Shown here piece after piece: positions 33,371-47,050 of a stretch of DNA of 64,000 nt. How positions within the stretch are numbered: the stretch's first letter is position 1; each line of letters begins with the position of its first letter. The position numbers and the translations under genes were made by a program. Source of the DNA: Acanthosepion lycidas (lineage: Eukaryota; Mollusca; Cephalopoda; Sepiida; Sepiidae); NCBI GenBank assembly GCA_963932145.1, contig OZ010600.1:55678110-55742109 (forward strand). Direction: 5' to 3'. The notes below the pieces were generated by a model. It did not search any database. It saw only the letters and a list, made by a program, of their open reading frames with translations, and was not told where the DNA came from.

Positions 33371-36300
33371 ATACTAGTCAAAAATGAATAATAATTGCGA
33401 ATGCTTCATCAAAGAAATTCAGACAACTTAAGACTATTACGTCTATTACTATTAAGTGTAAAGCAATAGAAATAAAATGAAAGAAATACTAGTCAAAAAT
33501 GAATAATAATTGCGAATGCTTCATCAAAGAAATTCAGTCAACTTAAGACTATTACGTCTATTACTATTAAGTGTAAAGCAATAGAAATAAAATGAAAGAA
33601 ATACTAGTCAAAAATGAATAATAATTGCGAATGCTTCATCAAAGAAATTCAGACAACTTAAGACTATTACGTCTATTACTATTAAGTGTAAAGCAATAGA
33701 AATAAAATGAAAGAAATACTAGTCAAAAATGAATAATAATTGCGAATGCTTCATCAAAGAAATTCAGTCAACTTAAGACTATTACGTCTATTACTATTAA
33801 GTGTAAAGCAATAGAAATAAAATGAAAGAAATACTAGTCAAAAATGAATAATAATTGCGAATGCTTCATCAAAGAAATTCAGACAACTTAAGACTATTAC
33901 GTCTATTACTATTAAGTGTAAAGCAATAGAAATAAGATGAAAGAAATACTAGTCAAAAATGAATAATAATTGCGAATGCTTCATCAAAGAAATTCAGTCA
34001 ATTTAAGACTATTACGTCTATTACTATTAAGTGTAAAGCAATAGAAATATAATGAAAGAAATACTAGTCAAAAATGAATAATAATTGCGAATGCTTCATC
34101 AAAGAAATTCAGACAACTTAAGACTATTACGTTTATTACTATTAAGTGTAAATCAATAGAAATAAGACGAAAAAAATACTAGTAAAAAATGAATAATAAT
34201 TGCGAATGCTTCATCAAAGAAATTCAGTCAACTTAAGACTTTTACGTCTATTACTATTAAGTGTAAAGCAATAGAAATAAAATGAAAGAAATACTAGTCA
34301 AAAATGAATAATAATTGCGAATGCTTCATCAAAGAAATTCAGTCAACTTAAGACTATTACATCTATTACTATTAAGTGTAAAGCAATAGAAATAAAATGA
34401 AAGAAATACTAGTCAAAAATGAATAATAATTGCGAATGCTTCATCAAAGAAATTCAGTCAACTTAAGACTATTACGTCTATTACTATTAAGTGTAAAGCA
34501 ATAGAAATAAAATGAAAGAAATACTAGTCAAAAATGAATAACAATTGCCAATGCTTCATCAAAGAAATTCAGACAACTTAAGACTATTACGTCTATTACT
34601 ATTAAGTGTAAAGCAATAGAAGTAAGACGAAAAAAATACTAGTAAAAAATGAATAACAATTGCCAATGGATTATCAAAGAAATTCAGTCAACTTAAGACT
34701 ATTACGTCTATTACTATTAAGTGTAAAGCAATAGAAATAAAATGAAAGAAATACTAGTCAAAAATGAATAATAATTGCGAATGCTTCATCAAAGAAATTC
34801 AGTCAACTTAAGACTATTACGTCTATTACTATTAAGTGTAAAGCAATAGAAATAAAATGAAAGAAATACTAGTCAAAAATGAATAATAATTGCGAATGCT
34901 TCATCAAAGAAATTCAGTCAACTTAAGACTTTTACGTCTATTACTATTAAGTGTAAAGCAATAGAAATAAAATGAAAGAAATACTAGTCAAAAATGAATA
35001 ATAATTGCGAATGCTTCATCAAAGAAATTCAGTCAACTTAAGACTATTACATCTATTACTATTAAGTGTAAAGCAATAGAAATAAAATGAAAGAAATACT
35101 AGTCAAAAATGAATAATAATTGCGAATGCTTCATCAAAGAAATTCAGTCAACTTAAGACTATTACGTCTATTACTATTAAGTGTAAAGCAATAGAAATAA
35201 AATGAAAGAAATACTAGTCAAATATGAATAACAATTGCCAATGCTTCATCAAAGAAATTCAGACAACTTAAGACTATTACGTCTATTACTATTAAGTGTA
35301 AAGCAATAGAAGTAAGACGAAAAAAATACTAGTAAAAAATGAATAACAATTGCCAATGGATTATCAAAGAAATTCAGTCAACTTAAGACTATTACGTCTA
35401 TTACTATTAAGTGTAAAGCAATAGAAATAAAATGAAAGAAATACTAGTCAAAAATGAATAATAATTGCGAATGCTTCATCAAAGAAATTCAGTCAACTTA
35501 AGACTATTACGTTTATTACTATTAAGTGTAAAGCAATAGAAGTAAGACGAAAAAAATACTAGTAAAAAATGAATAACAATTGCCAATGGATTATCAAAGA
35601 AATTCAGTCAACTTAAGACTATTACGTCTATTACTATTAAGTGTAAAGCAATAGAAATAAAATGAAAGAAATACTAGTCAAAAATGAATAATAATTGCGA
35701 ATGCTTCATCAAAGAAATTCAGTCAACTTAAGACTATTACGTCTATTACTATTAAGTGTAAAGCAATAGAAATAAAATGAAAGAAATACTAGTCAAAAAT
35801 GAATAATAATTCCGAATGCTTCATCAAAGAAATTCAGTCAACTTAAGACTATTACGTCTATTACTATTAAGTGTAAAGCAATAGAAATAAAATGAAAGAA
35901 ATACTAGTCAAAAATGAATAATAATTGCGAATGCTTCATCAAAGAAATTCAGTCAACTTAAGACTATTACGTCTATTACTATTAAGTGTAAAGCAATAGA
36001 AATAAAATGAAAGAAATACTAGTCAAAAATGAATAATAATTGCGAATGCTTCATCAAAGAAATTCAGTCAACTTAAGACTATTACGTCTATTACTATTAA
36101 GTGTAAAGCAATAGAAATAAAATGAAAGAAATACTAGTCAAAAATGAATAATAATTACGAATGCTTCATCAAAGAAATTCAGTCAACTTAAGACTATTAC
36201 GTCTATTACTATTAAGTGTAAAGCAATAGAAATAAAATGAAAGAAATACTAGTCAAAAATGAATAATAATTGCGAATGCTTCATCAAAGAAATTCAGTCA

Positions 36301-39300
36301 ACTTAAGACTATTACGTCTATTACTATTAAGTGTAAAGCAATAGAAATAAAATGAAAGAAATACTAGTCAAAAATGAATAATAATTGCCAATGCTTCATG
36401 AAAGAAATTCAGTCAACTTAAGACTATTACGTCTATTACTATTAAGTGTAAAGCAATAGAAATAAAATGAAAGAAATACTAGTCAAAAATGAATAATAAT
36501 TGCGAATGCTTCATCAAAGAAATTCAGTCAACTTAAGACTATTACGTCTATTACTATTAAGTGTAAAGCAATAGAAATAAAATGAAAGAAATACTAGTCA
36601 AAAATGAATAATAATTGCGAATGCTTCATCAAAGAAATTCAGTCAACTTAAGACTATTACGTCTATTACTATTAAGTGTAAAGCAATAGAAATAAAATGA
36701 AAGAAATACTAGTCAAAAATGAATAATAATTGCCAATGCTTCATGAAAGAAATTCAGTCAACTTAAGACTATTACGTCTATTACTATTAAGTGTAAAGCA
36801 ATAGAAATAAAATGAAAGAAATACTAGTCAAAAATGAATAATAATTGCGAATGCTTCATCAAAGAAATTCAGTCAACTTAAGACTATTACGTCTATTAGT
36901 ATTAAGTGTAAAGCAATAGAAATAAAATGAAAGAAATACTAGTCAAAAATGAATAATAATTGCCAATGATTCATGAAAGAAATTCAGTCAACTTAAGACT
37001 ATTACGTCTATTACTATTAAGTGTAAAGCAATAGAAATAAAATGAAAGAAATACTAGTCAAAAATGAATAATAATTGCGAATGCTTCATCAAAGAAATTC
37101 AGACAACTTAAGACTATTACGTCTATTACTATTAAGTGTAAAGCAATAGAAATAAAATGAAAGAAATACTAGTCAAAAATGAATAATAATTGCGAATGCT
37201 TCATCAAAGAAATTCAGTCAACTTAAGACTATTACGTCTATTACTATTAAGTGTAAAGCAATAGAAATAAAATGAAGAAATACTAGTCAAAAATGAATAA
37301 TAATTGCGAATGCTTCATCAAAGAAATTCAGACAACTTAAGACTATTACGTCTATTACTATTAAGTGTAAAGCAATAGAAATAAAATGAAAGAAATACTA
37401 GTCAAAAATGAATAATAATTGCGAATGCTTCATCAAAGAAATTCAGTCAACTTAAGACTATTACGTCTATTACTATTAAGTGTAAAGCAATAGAAATAAA
37501 ATGAAAGAAATACTAGTCAAAAATGAATAATAATTGCGAATGCTTCATCAAAGAAATTCAGACAACTTAAGACTATTACGTCTATTACTATTAAGTGTAA
37601 AGCAATAGAAATAAAATGAAAGAAATACTAGTCAAAAATGAATAATAATTGCGAATGCTTCATCAAAGAAATTCAGTCAACTTAAGACTATTACGTCTAT
37701 TACTATTAAGTGTAAAGCAATAGAAATAAAATGAAAGAAATACTAGTCAAAAATGAATAATAATTGCGAATGCTTCATCAAAGAAATTCAGACAACTTAA
37801 GACTATTACGTCTATTACTATTAAGTGTAAAGCAATAGAAATAAGATGAAAGAAATACTAGTCAAAAATGAATAATAATTGCGAATGCTTCATCAAAGAA
37901 ATTCAGTCAATTTAAGACTATTACGTCTATTACTATTAAGTGTAAAGCAATAGAAATATAATGAAAGAAATACTAGTCAAAAATGAATAATAATTGCGAA
38001 TGCTTCATCAAAGAAATTCAGACAACTTAAGACTATTACGTCTATTACTATTAAGTGTAAAGCAATAGAAATAAAATGAAAGAAATACTAGTCAAAAATG
38101 AATAATAATTGCGAATGCTTCATCAAAGAAATTCAGACAACTTAAGACTATTACGTCTATTACTATTAAGTGTAAAGCAATAGAAATAAAATGAAAGAAA
38201 TACTAGTCAAAAATGAATAATATTTGCGAATGCTTCATCAAAGAAATTCTGTCAACTTAAGACTATTACGTTTATTACTATTAAGTGTAAATCAATAGAA
38301 ATAAGACGAAAAAAATACTAGTAAAAAATGAATAACAATTGCCAATGGATTATCAAAGAAATTCAGTCAACTTAAGACTATTACGTCTATTACTATTAAG
38401 TGTAAAGCAATAGAAATAAAATGAAAGAAATACTAGTCAAAAATGAATAATAATTGCGAATGCTTCATCAAAGAAATTCAGTCAACTTAAGACTATTACG
38501 TCTATTACTATTAAGTGTAAAGCAATAGAAATAAAATGAAAGAAATACTAGTCAAAAATGAATAATAATTGCGAATGCTTCATCAAAGAAATTCAGTCAA
38601 CTTAAGACTTTTACGTCTATTACTATTAAGTGTAAAGCAATAGAAATAAAATGAAAGAAATACTAGTCAAAAATGAATAATAATTGCGAATGCTTCATCA
38701 AAGAAATTCAGTCAACTTAAGACTATTACATCTATTACTATTAAGTGTAAAGCAATAGAAATAAAATGAAAGAAATACTAGTCAAAAATGAATAATAATT
38801 GCGAATGCTTCATCAAAGAAATTCAGTCAACTTAAGACTATTACGTCTATTACTATTAAGTGTAAAGCAATAGAAATAAAATGAAAGAAATACTAGTCAA
38901 AAATGAATAACAATTGCCAATGCTTCATCAAAGAAATTCAGACAACTTAAGACTATTACGTCTATTACTATTAAGTGTAAAGCAATAGAAGTAAGACGAA
39001 AAAAATACTAGTAAAAAATGAATAACAATTGCCAATGGATTATCAAAGAAATTCAGTCAACTTAAGACTATTACGTCTATTACTATTAAGTGTAAAGCAA
39101 TAGAAATAAAATGAAAGAAATACTAGTCAAAAATGAATAATAATTGCGAATGCTTCATCAAAGAAATTCAGTCAACTTAAGACTATTACGTTTATTACTA
39201 TTAAGTGTAAAGCAATAGAAGTAAGACGAAAAAAATACTAGTAAAAAATGAATAACAATTGCCAATGGATTATCAAAGAAATTCAGTCAACTTAAGACTA

Positions 39301-42199
39301 TTACGTCTATTACTATTAAGTGTAAAGCAATAGAAATAAAATGAAAGAAATACTAGTCAAAAATGAATAATAATTGCGAATGCTTCATCAAAGAAATTCA
39401 GTCAACTTAAGACTTTTACGTCTATTACTATTAAGTGTAAAGCAATAGAAATAAAATGAAAGAAATACTAGTCAAAAATGAATAATAATTGCGAATGCTT
39501 CATCAAAGAAATTCAGTCAAATTAAGACTATTACGTCTATTACTATTAAGTGTAAAGCAATAGAAATAAAATGAAAGAAATACTAGTCAAAAATGAATAA
39601 CAATTGCCAATGCTTCATCAAAGAAATTCAGACAACTTAAGACTATTACGTCTATTACTATTAAGTGTAAAGCAATAGAAATAAGATGAAAGAAATACTA
39701 GTCAAAAATGAATAATAATTGCCAATGCTTCATCAAAGAAATTCAGTCAACTTAAGACTATTACGTCTATTACTATTAAGTGTAAAGCAATAGAAATAAA
39801 ATGAAAGAAATACTAGTCAAAAATGAATAATAATTGCCAATGCTTCATGAAAGAAATTCAGTCAACTTAAGACTATTACGTCTATTACTATTAAGTGTAA
39901 AGCAATAGAAATAAAATGAAAGAAATACTAGTCAAAAATGAATAATAATTGCCAATGCTTCATGAAAGAAATTCAGTCAACTTAAGACTATTACGTCTAT
40001 TACTATTAAGTGTAAAGCAATAGAAATAAAATGAAAGAAATACTAGTCAAAAATGAATAATAATTGCGAATGCTTCATCAAAGAAATTCAGTCAACTTAA
40101 GACTATTACGTCTATTACTATTAAGTGTAAAGCAATAGAAATAAAATGAAAGAAATACTAGTCAAAAATGAATAATAATTGCGAATGCTTCATCAAAGAA
40201 ATTCAGTCAACTTAAGACTATTACGTCTATTACTATTAAGTGTAAAGCAATAGAAATAAAATGAAAGAAATACTAGTCAAAAATGAATAATAATTGCCAA
40301 TGCTTCATGAAAGAAATTCAGTCAACTTAAGACTATTACGTCTATTACTATTAAGTGTAAAGCAATAGAAATAAAATGAAAGAAATACTAGTCAAAAATG
40401 AATAATAATTGCGAATGTTTCATCAAAGAAATTCAGTCAACTTAAGACTATTACGTCTATTAGTATTAAGTGTAAAGCAATAGAAATAAAATGAAAGAAA
40501 TACTAGTCAAAAATGAATAATAATTGCCAATGATTCATCAAAGAAATTCAGTCAACTTAAGACTATTACGTCTATTACTATTAAGTGTAAAGCAATAGAA
40601 ATAAAATGAAGAAATACTAGTCAAAAATGAATAATAATTGCGAATGCTTCATCAAAGAAATTCAGACAACTTAAGACTATTACGTCTATTACTATTAAGT
40701 GTAAAGCAATAGAAATAAAATGAAAGAAATACTAGTCAAAAATGAATAATAATTGCGAGTGCTTCATCAAAGAAATTCAGTCAACTTAAGACTATTACGT
40801 CTATTACTATTAAGTGTAAAGCAATAGAAATAAAATGAAAGAAATACTAGTCAAAAATGAATAATAATTGCGAATGCTTCATCAAAGAAATTCAGACAAC
40901 TTAAGACTATTACGTCTATTACTATTAAGTGTAAAGCAATAGAAATAAAATGAAAGAAATACTAGTCAAAAATGAATAATAATTGCGAATGCTTCATCAA
41001 AGAAATTCAGTCAACTTAAGACTATTACGTCTATTACTATTAAGTGTAAAGCAATAGAAATAAAATGAAAGAAATACTAGTCAAAAATGAATAATAATTG
41101 CGAATGCTTCATCAAAGAAATTCAGACAACTTAAGACTATTACGTCTATTACTATTAAGTGTAAAGCAATAGAAATAAGATGAAAGAAATACTAGTCAAA
41201 AATGAATAATAATTGCGAATGCTTCATCAAAGAAATTCAGTCAATTTAAGACTATTACGTCTATTACTATTAAGTGTAAAGCAATAGAAATATAATGAAA
41301 GAAATACTAGTCAAAAATGAATAATAATTGCGAATGCTTCATCAAAGAAATTCAGACAACTTAAGACTATTACGTCTATTACTATTAAGTGTAAAGCAAT
41401 AGAAATAAAATGAAAGAAATACTAGTCAAAAATGAATAATAATTGCGAATGCTTCATCAAAGAAATTCAGACAACTTAAGACTATTACGTCTATTACTAT
41501 TAAGTGTAAAGCAATAGAAATAAAATGAAAGAAATACTAGTCAAAAATGAATAATATTTGCGAATGCTTCATCAAAGAAATTCTGTCAACTTAAGACTAT
41601 TACGTTTATTACTATTAAGTGTAAAGCAATAGAAATAAAATGAAAGAAATACTAGTCAAAAATGAATAATAATTGCGAATGCTTCATCAAAGAAATTCAG
41701 TCAATTTAAGACTATTACGTCTATTACTATTAAGTGTAAAGCAATAGAAATAAAATGAAAGAAATACTAGTCAAAAATGAATAATAATTGCGAATGCTTC
41801 ATCAAAGAAATTCAGTCAACTTAAGACTTTTACGTCTATTACTATTAAGTGTAAAGCAATAGAAATAAAATGAAAGAAATACTAGTCAAAAATGAATAAT
41901 AATTGCGAATGCTTCATCAAAGAAATTCAGTCAACTTAAGACTATTACATCTATTACTATTAAGTGTAAAGCAATAGAAATAAAATGAAAGAAATACTAG
42001 TCAAAAATGAATAATAATTGCGAATGCTTCATCAAAGAAATTCAGTCAACTTAAGACTATTACGTCTATTACTATTAAGTGTAAAGCAATAGAAATAAAA
42101 TGAAAGAAATACTAGTCAAAAATGAATAACAATTGCCAATGCTTCATCAAAGAAATTCAGACAACTTAAGACTATTACGTCTATTACTATTAAGTGTAA

Positions 42200-45100
42200 A
42201 GCAATAGAAGTAAGACGAAAAAAATACTAGTAAAAAATGAATAACAATTGCCAATGGATTATCAAAGAAATTCAGTCAACTTAAGACTATTACGTCTATT
42301 ACTATTAAGTGTAAAGCAATAGAAATAAAATGAAAGAAATACTAGTCAAAAATGAATAATAATTGCGAATGCTTCATCAAAGAAATTCAGTCAACTTAAG
42401 ACTATTACGTTTATTACTATTAAGTGTAAAGCAATAGAAGTAAGACGAAAAAAATACTAGTAAAAAATGAATAACAATTGCCAATGGATTATCAAAGAAA
42501 TTCAGTCAACTTAAGACTATTACGTCTATTACTATTAAGTGTAAAGCAATAGAAATAAAATGAAAGAAATACTAGTCAAAAATGAATAATAATTGCGAAT
42601 GCTTCATCAAAGAAATTCAGTCAACTTAAGACTTTTACGTCTATTACTATTAAGTGTAAAGCAATAGAAATAAAATGAAAGAAATACTAGTCAAAAATGA
42701 ATAATAATTGCGAATGCTTCATCAAAGAAATTCAGTCAAATTAAGACTATTACGTCTATTACTATTAAGTGTAAAGCAATAGAAATAAAATGAAAGAAAT
42801 ACTAGTCAAAAATGAATAACAATTGCCAATGCTTCATCAAAGAAATTCAGACAACTTAAGACTATTACGTCTATTACTATTAAGTGTAAAGCAATAGAAA
42901 TAAGATGAAAGAAATACTAGTCAAAAATGAATAATAATTGCCAATGCTTCATCAAAGAAATTCAGTCAACTTAAGACTATTACGTCTATTACTATTAAGT
43001 GTAAAGCAATAGAAATAAAATGAAAGAAATACTAGTCAAAAATGAATAATAATTGCCAATGCTTCATGAAAGAAATTCAGTCAACTTAAGACTATTACGT
43101 CTATTACTATTAAGTGTAAAGCAATAGAAATAAAATGAAAGAAATACTAGTCAAAAATGAATAATAATTGCGAATGCTTCATCAAAGAAAATCAGTCAAC
43201 TTAAGACTATTACGTCTATTACTATTAAGTGTAAAGCAATAGAAATAAAATGAAAGAAATACTAGTCAAAAATGAATAATAATTGCGAATGCTTCATCAA
43301 AGAAATTCAGTCAACTTAAGACTATTACGTTTATTACTATTAAGTGTAAAGCAATAGAAGTAAGACGAAAAAAATACTAGTAAAAAATGAATAACAATTG
43401 CCAATGGATTATCAAAGAAATTCAGTCAACATAAGACTATTACGTCTATTACTATTAAGTGTAAAGCAATAGAAATAAAATGAAAGAAATACTAGTCAAA
43501 AATGAATAATAATTGCGAATGCTTCATCAAAGAAATTCAGTCAACTTAAGACTATTACGTTTATTACTATTAAGTGTAAAGCAATAGAAGTAAGACGAAA
43601 AAAATACTAGTAAAAAATGAATAACAATTGCCAATGGATTATCAAAGAAATTCAGTCAACTTAAGACTATTACGTCTATTACTATTAAGTGTAAAGCAAT
43701 AGAAATAAAATGAAAGAAATACTAGTCAAAAATGAATAATAATTGCGAATGCTTCATCAAAGAAATTCAGACAACTTAAGACTATTACGTCTATTACTAT
43801 TAAGTGTAAAGCAATAGAAATAAAATGAAAGAAATACTAGTCAAAAATGAATAATAATTGCGAATGCTTCATCAAAGAAATTCAGTCAACTTAAGACTTT
43901 TACGTCTATTACTATTAAGTGTAAAGCAATAGAAATAAAATGAAAGAAATACTAGTCAAAAATGAATAATAATTGCGAATGCTTCATCAAAGAAATTCAG
44001 TCAAATTAAGACTATTACGTCTATTACTATTAAGTGTAAAGCAATAGAAATAAAATGAAAGAAATACTAGTCAAAAATGAATAACAATTGCCAATGCTTC
44101 ATCAAAGAAATTCAGACAACTTAAGACTATTACGTCTATTACTATTAAGTGTAAAGCAATAGAAATAAGATGAAAGAAATACTAGTCAAAAATGAATAAT
44201 AATTGCGAATGCTTCATCAAAGAAATTCAGTCAACTTAAGACTATTACGTCTATTACTATTAAGTGTAAAGCAATAGAAATAAAATGAAAGAAATACTAG
44301 TCAAAAATGAATAACAATTGCCAATGCTTCATCAAAGAAATTCAGACAACTTAAGACTATTACGTCTATTACTATTAAGTGTAAAGCAATAGAAATAAGA
44401 TGAAAGAAATACTAGTCAAAAATGAATAATAATTGCGAATGCTTCATCAAAGAAATTCAGTCAACTTAAGACTATTACGTCTATTACTATTAAGTGTAAA
44501 GCAATAGAAATAAAATGAAAGAAATACTAGTCAAAAATGAATAATAATTGCGAATGCTTCATCAAAGAAATTCAGTCAACTTAAGACTTTTACGTCTATT
44601 ACTATTAAGTGTAAAGCAATAGAAATAAAATGAAAGAAATACTAGTCAAAAATGAATAATAATTGCGAATGCTTCATCAAAGAAATTCAGTCAACTTAAG
44701 ACTATTACATCTATTACTATTAAGTGTAAAGCAATAGAAATAAAATGAAAGAAATACTAGTCAAAAATGAATAATAATTGCGAATGCTTCATCAAAGAAA
44801 TTCAGTCAACTTAAGACTATTACGTCTATTACTATTAAGTGTAAAGCAATAGAAATAAAATGAAAGAAATACTAGTCAAAAATGAATAATAATTGCGAAT
44901 GCTTCATCAAAGAAATTCAGTCAACTTAAGACTATTACGTCTATTACTATTAAGTGTAAAGCAATAGAAGTAAGACGAAAAAAATACTAGTAAAAAATGA
45001 ATAACAATTGCCAATGGATTATCAAAGAAATTCAGTCAACTTAAGACTATTACGTCTATTACTATTAAGTGTAAAGCAATAGAAATAAAATGAAAGAAAT

Positions 45101-47050
45101 ACTAGTCAAAAATGAATAATAATTGCGAATGCTTCATCAAAGAAATTCAGACAACTTAAGACTATTACGTCTATTACTATTAAGTGTAAAGCAATAGAAA
45201 TAAAATGAAAGAAATACTAGTCAAAAATGAATAATAATTACGAATGCTTCATCAAAGAAATTCAGTCAACTTAAGACTATTACGTCTATTACTATTAAGT
45301 GTAAAGCAATAGAAATAAAATGAAAGAAATACTAGTCAAAAATGAATAATAATTGCGAATGCTTCATCAAAGAAATTCAGTCAACTTAAGACTATTACGT
45401 CTATTACTATTAAGTGTAAAGCAATAGAAATAAAATGAAAGAAATACTAGTCAAAAATGAATAATAATTGCCAATGCTTCATGAAAGAAATTCAGTCAAC
45501 TTAAGACTATTACGTCTATTACTATTAAGTGTAAAGCAATAGAAATAAAATGAAAGAAATACTAGTCCAAAATGAATAATAATTGCGAATGCTTCATCAA
45601 AGAAATTCAGTCAACTTAAGACTATTACGTCTATTACTATTAAGTGTAAAGCAATAGAAATAAAATGAAAGAAATACTAGTCAAAAATGAATAATAATTG
45701 CGAATGCTTCATCAAAGAAATTCAGTCAACTTAAGACTATTACGTCTATTACTATTAAGTGTAAAGCAATAGAAATAAAATGAAAGAAATACTAGTCAAA
45801 AATGAATAATAATTGCCAATGCTTCATGAAAGAAATTCAGTCAACTTAAGACTATTACGTCTATTACTATTAAGTGTAAAGCAATAGAAATAAAATGAAA
45901 GAAATACTAGTCAAAAATGAATAATAATTGCGAGTGCTTCATCAAAGAAATTCAGTCAACTTAAGACTATTACGTCTATTACTATTAAGTGTAAAGCAAT
46001 AGAAATAAAATGAAAGAAATACTAGTCAAAAATGAATAATAATTGCCAATGCTTCATGAAAGAAATTCAGTCAACTTAAGACTATTACGTCTATTACTAT
46101 TAAGTGTAAAGCAATAGAAATAAAATGAAAGAAATACTAGTCCAAAATGAATAATAATTGCGAATGCTTCATCAAAGAAATTCAGTCAACTTAAGACTAT
46201 TACGTCTATTACTATTAAGTGTAAAGCAATAGAAATAAAATGAAAGAAATACTAGTCAAAAATGAATAATAATTGCGAATGCTTCATCAAAGAAATTCAG
46301 TCAACTTAAGACTATTACGTCTATTACTATTAAGTGTAAAGCAATAGAAATAAAATGAAAGAAATACTAGTCAAAAATGAATAATAATTGCGAATGCTTC
46401 ATCAAAGAAATTCAGTCAACTTAAGACTATTACGTCTATTACTATTAAGTGTAAAGCAATAGAAATAAAATGAAAGAAATACTAGTCAAAAATGAATAAT
46501 AATTGCCAATGCTTCATGAAAGAAATTCAGTCAACTTAAGACTATTACGTCTATTACTATTAAGTGTAAAGCAATAGAAATAAAATGAAAGAAATACTAG
46601 TCAAAAATGAATAATAATTGCGAATGCTTCATCAAAGAAATTCAGTCAACTTAAGACTATTACGTCTATTACTATTAAGTGTAAAGCAATAGAAATAAAA
46701 TGAAAGAAATACTAGTCAAAAATGAATAATAATTGCCAATGCTTCATGAAAGAAATTCAGTCAACTTAAGACTATTACGTCTATTACTATTAAGTGTAAA
46801 GCAATAGAAATAAAATGAAAGAAATACTAGTCAAAAATGAATAATAATTGCGAATGCTTCATCAAAGAAATTCAGACAACTTAAGACTATTACGTCTATT
46901 ACTATTAAGTGTAAAGCAATAGAAATAAAATGAAAGAAATACTAGTCAAAAATGAATAATAATTGCGAATGCTTCATCAAAGAAATTCAGTCAACTTAAG
47001 ACTATTACGTCTATTACTATTAAGTGTAAAGCAATAGAAATAAAATGAAG
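42200..47050. repeat. Satellite higher-order block, copy 2
   Basis: It carries the variant order of 28,400-33,370 at an offset of 13,797 bp (120 monomers minus three 1-bp deletions) up to GTCCAAAATG at 45,567. One monomer is then missing between the two GTCCAAAATG marks (575 against 690 bp), shifting the offset to about 13,682. Differences such as TTTTACGTC at 44,586 and ATTACATC at 44,706 are absent from copy 1. Confidence 0.85.
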
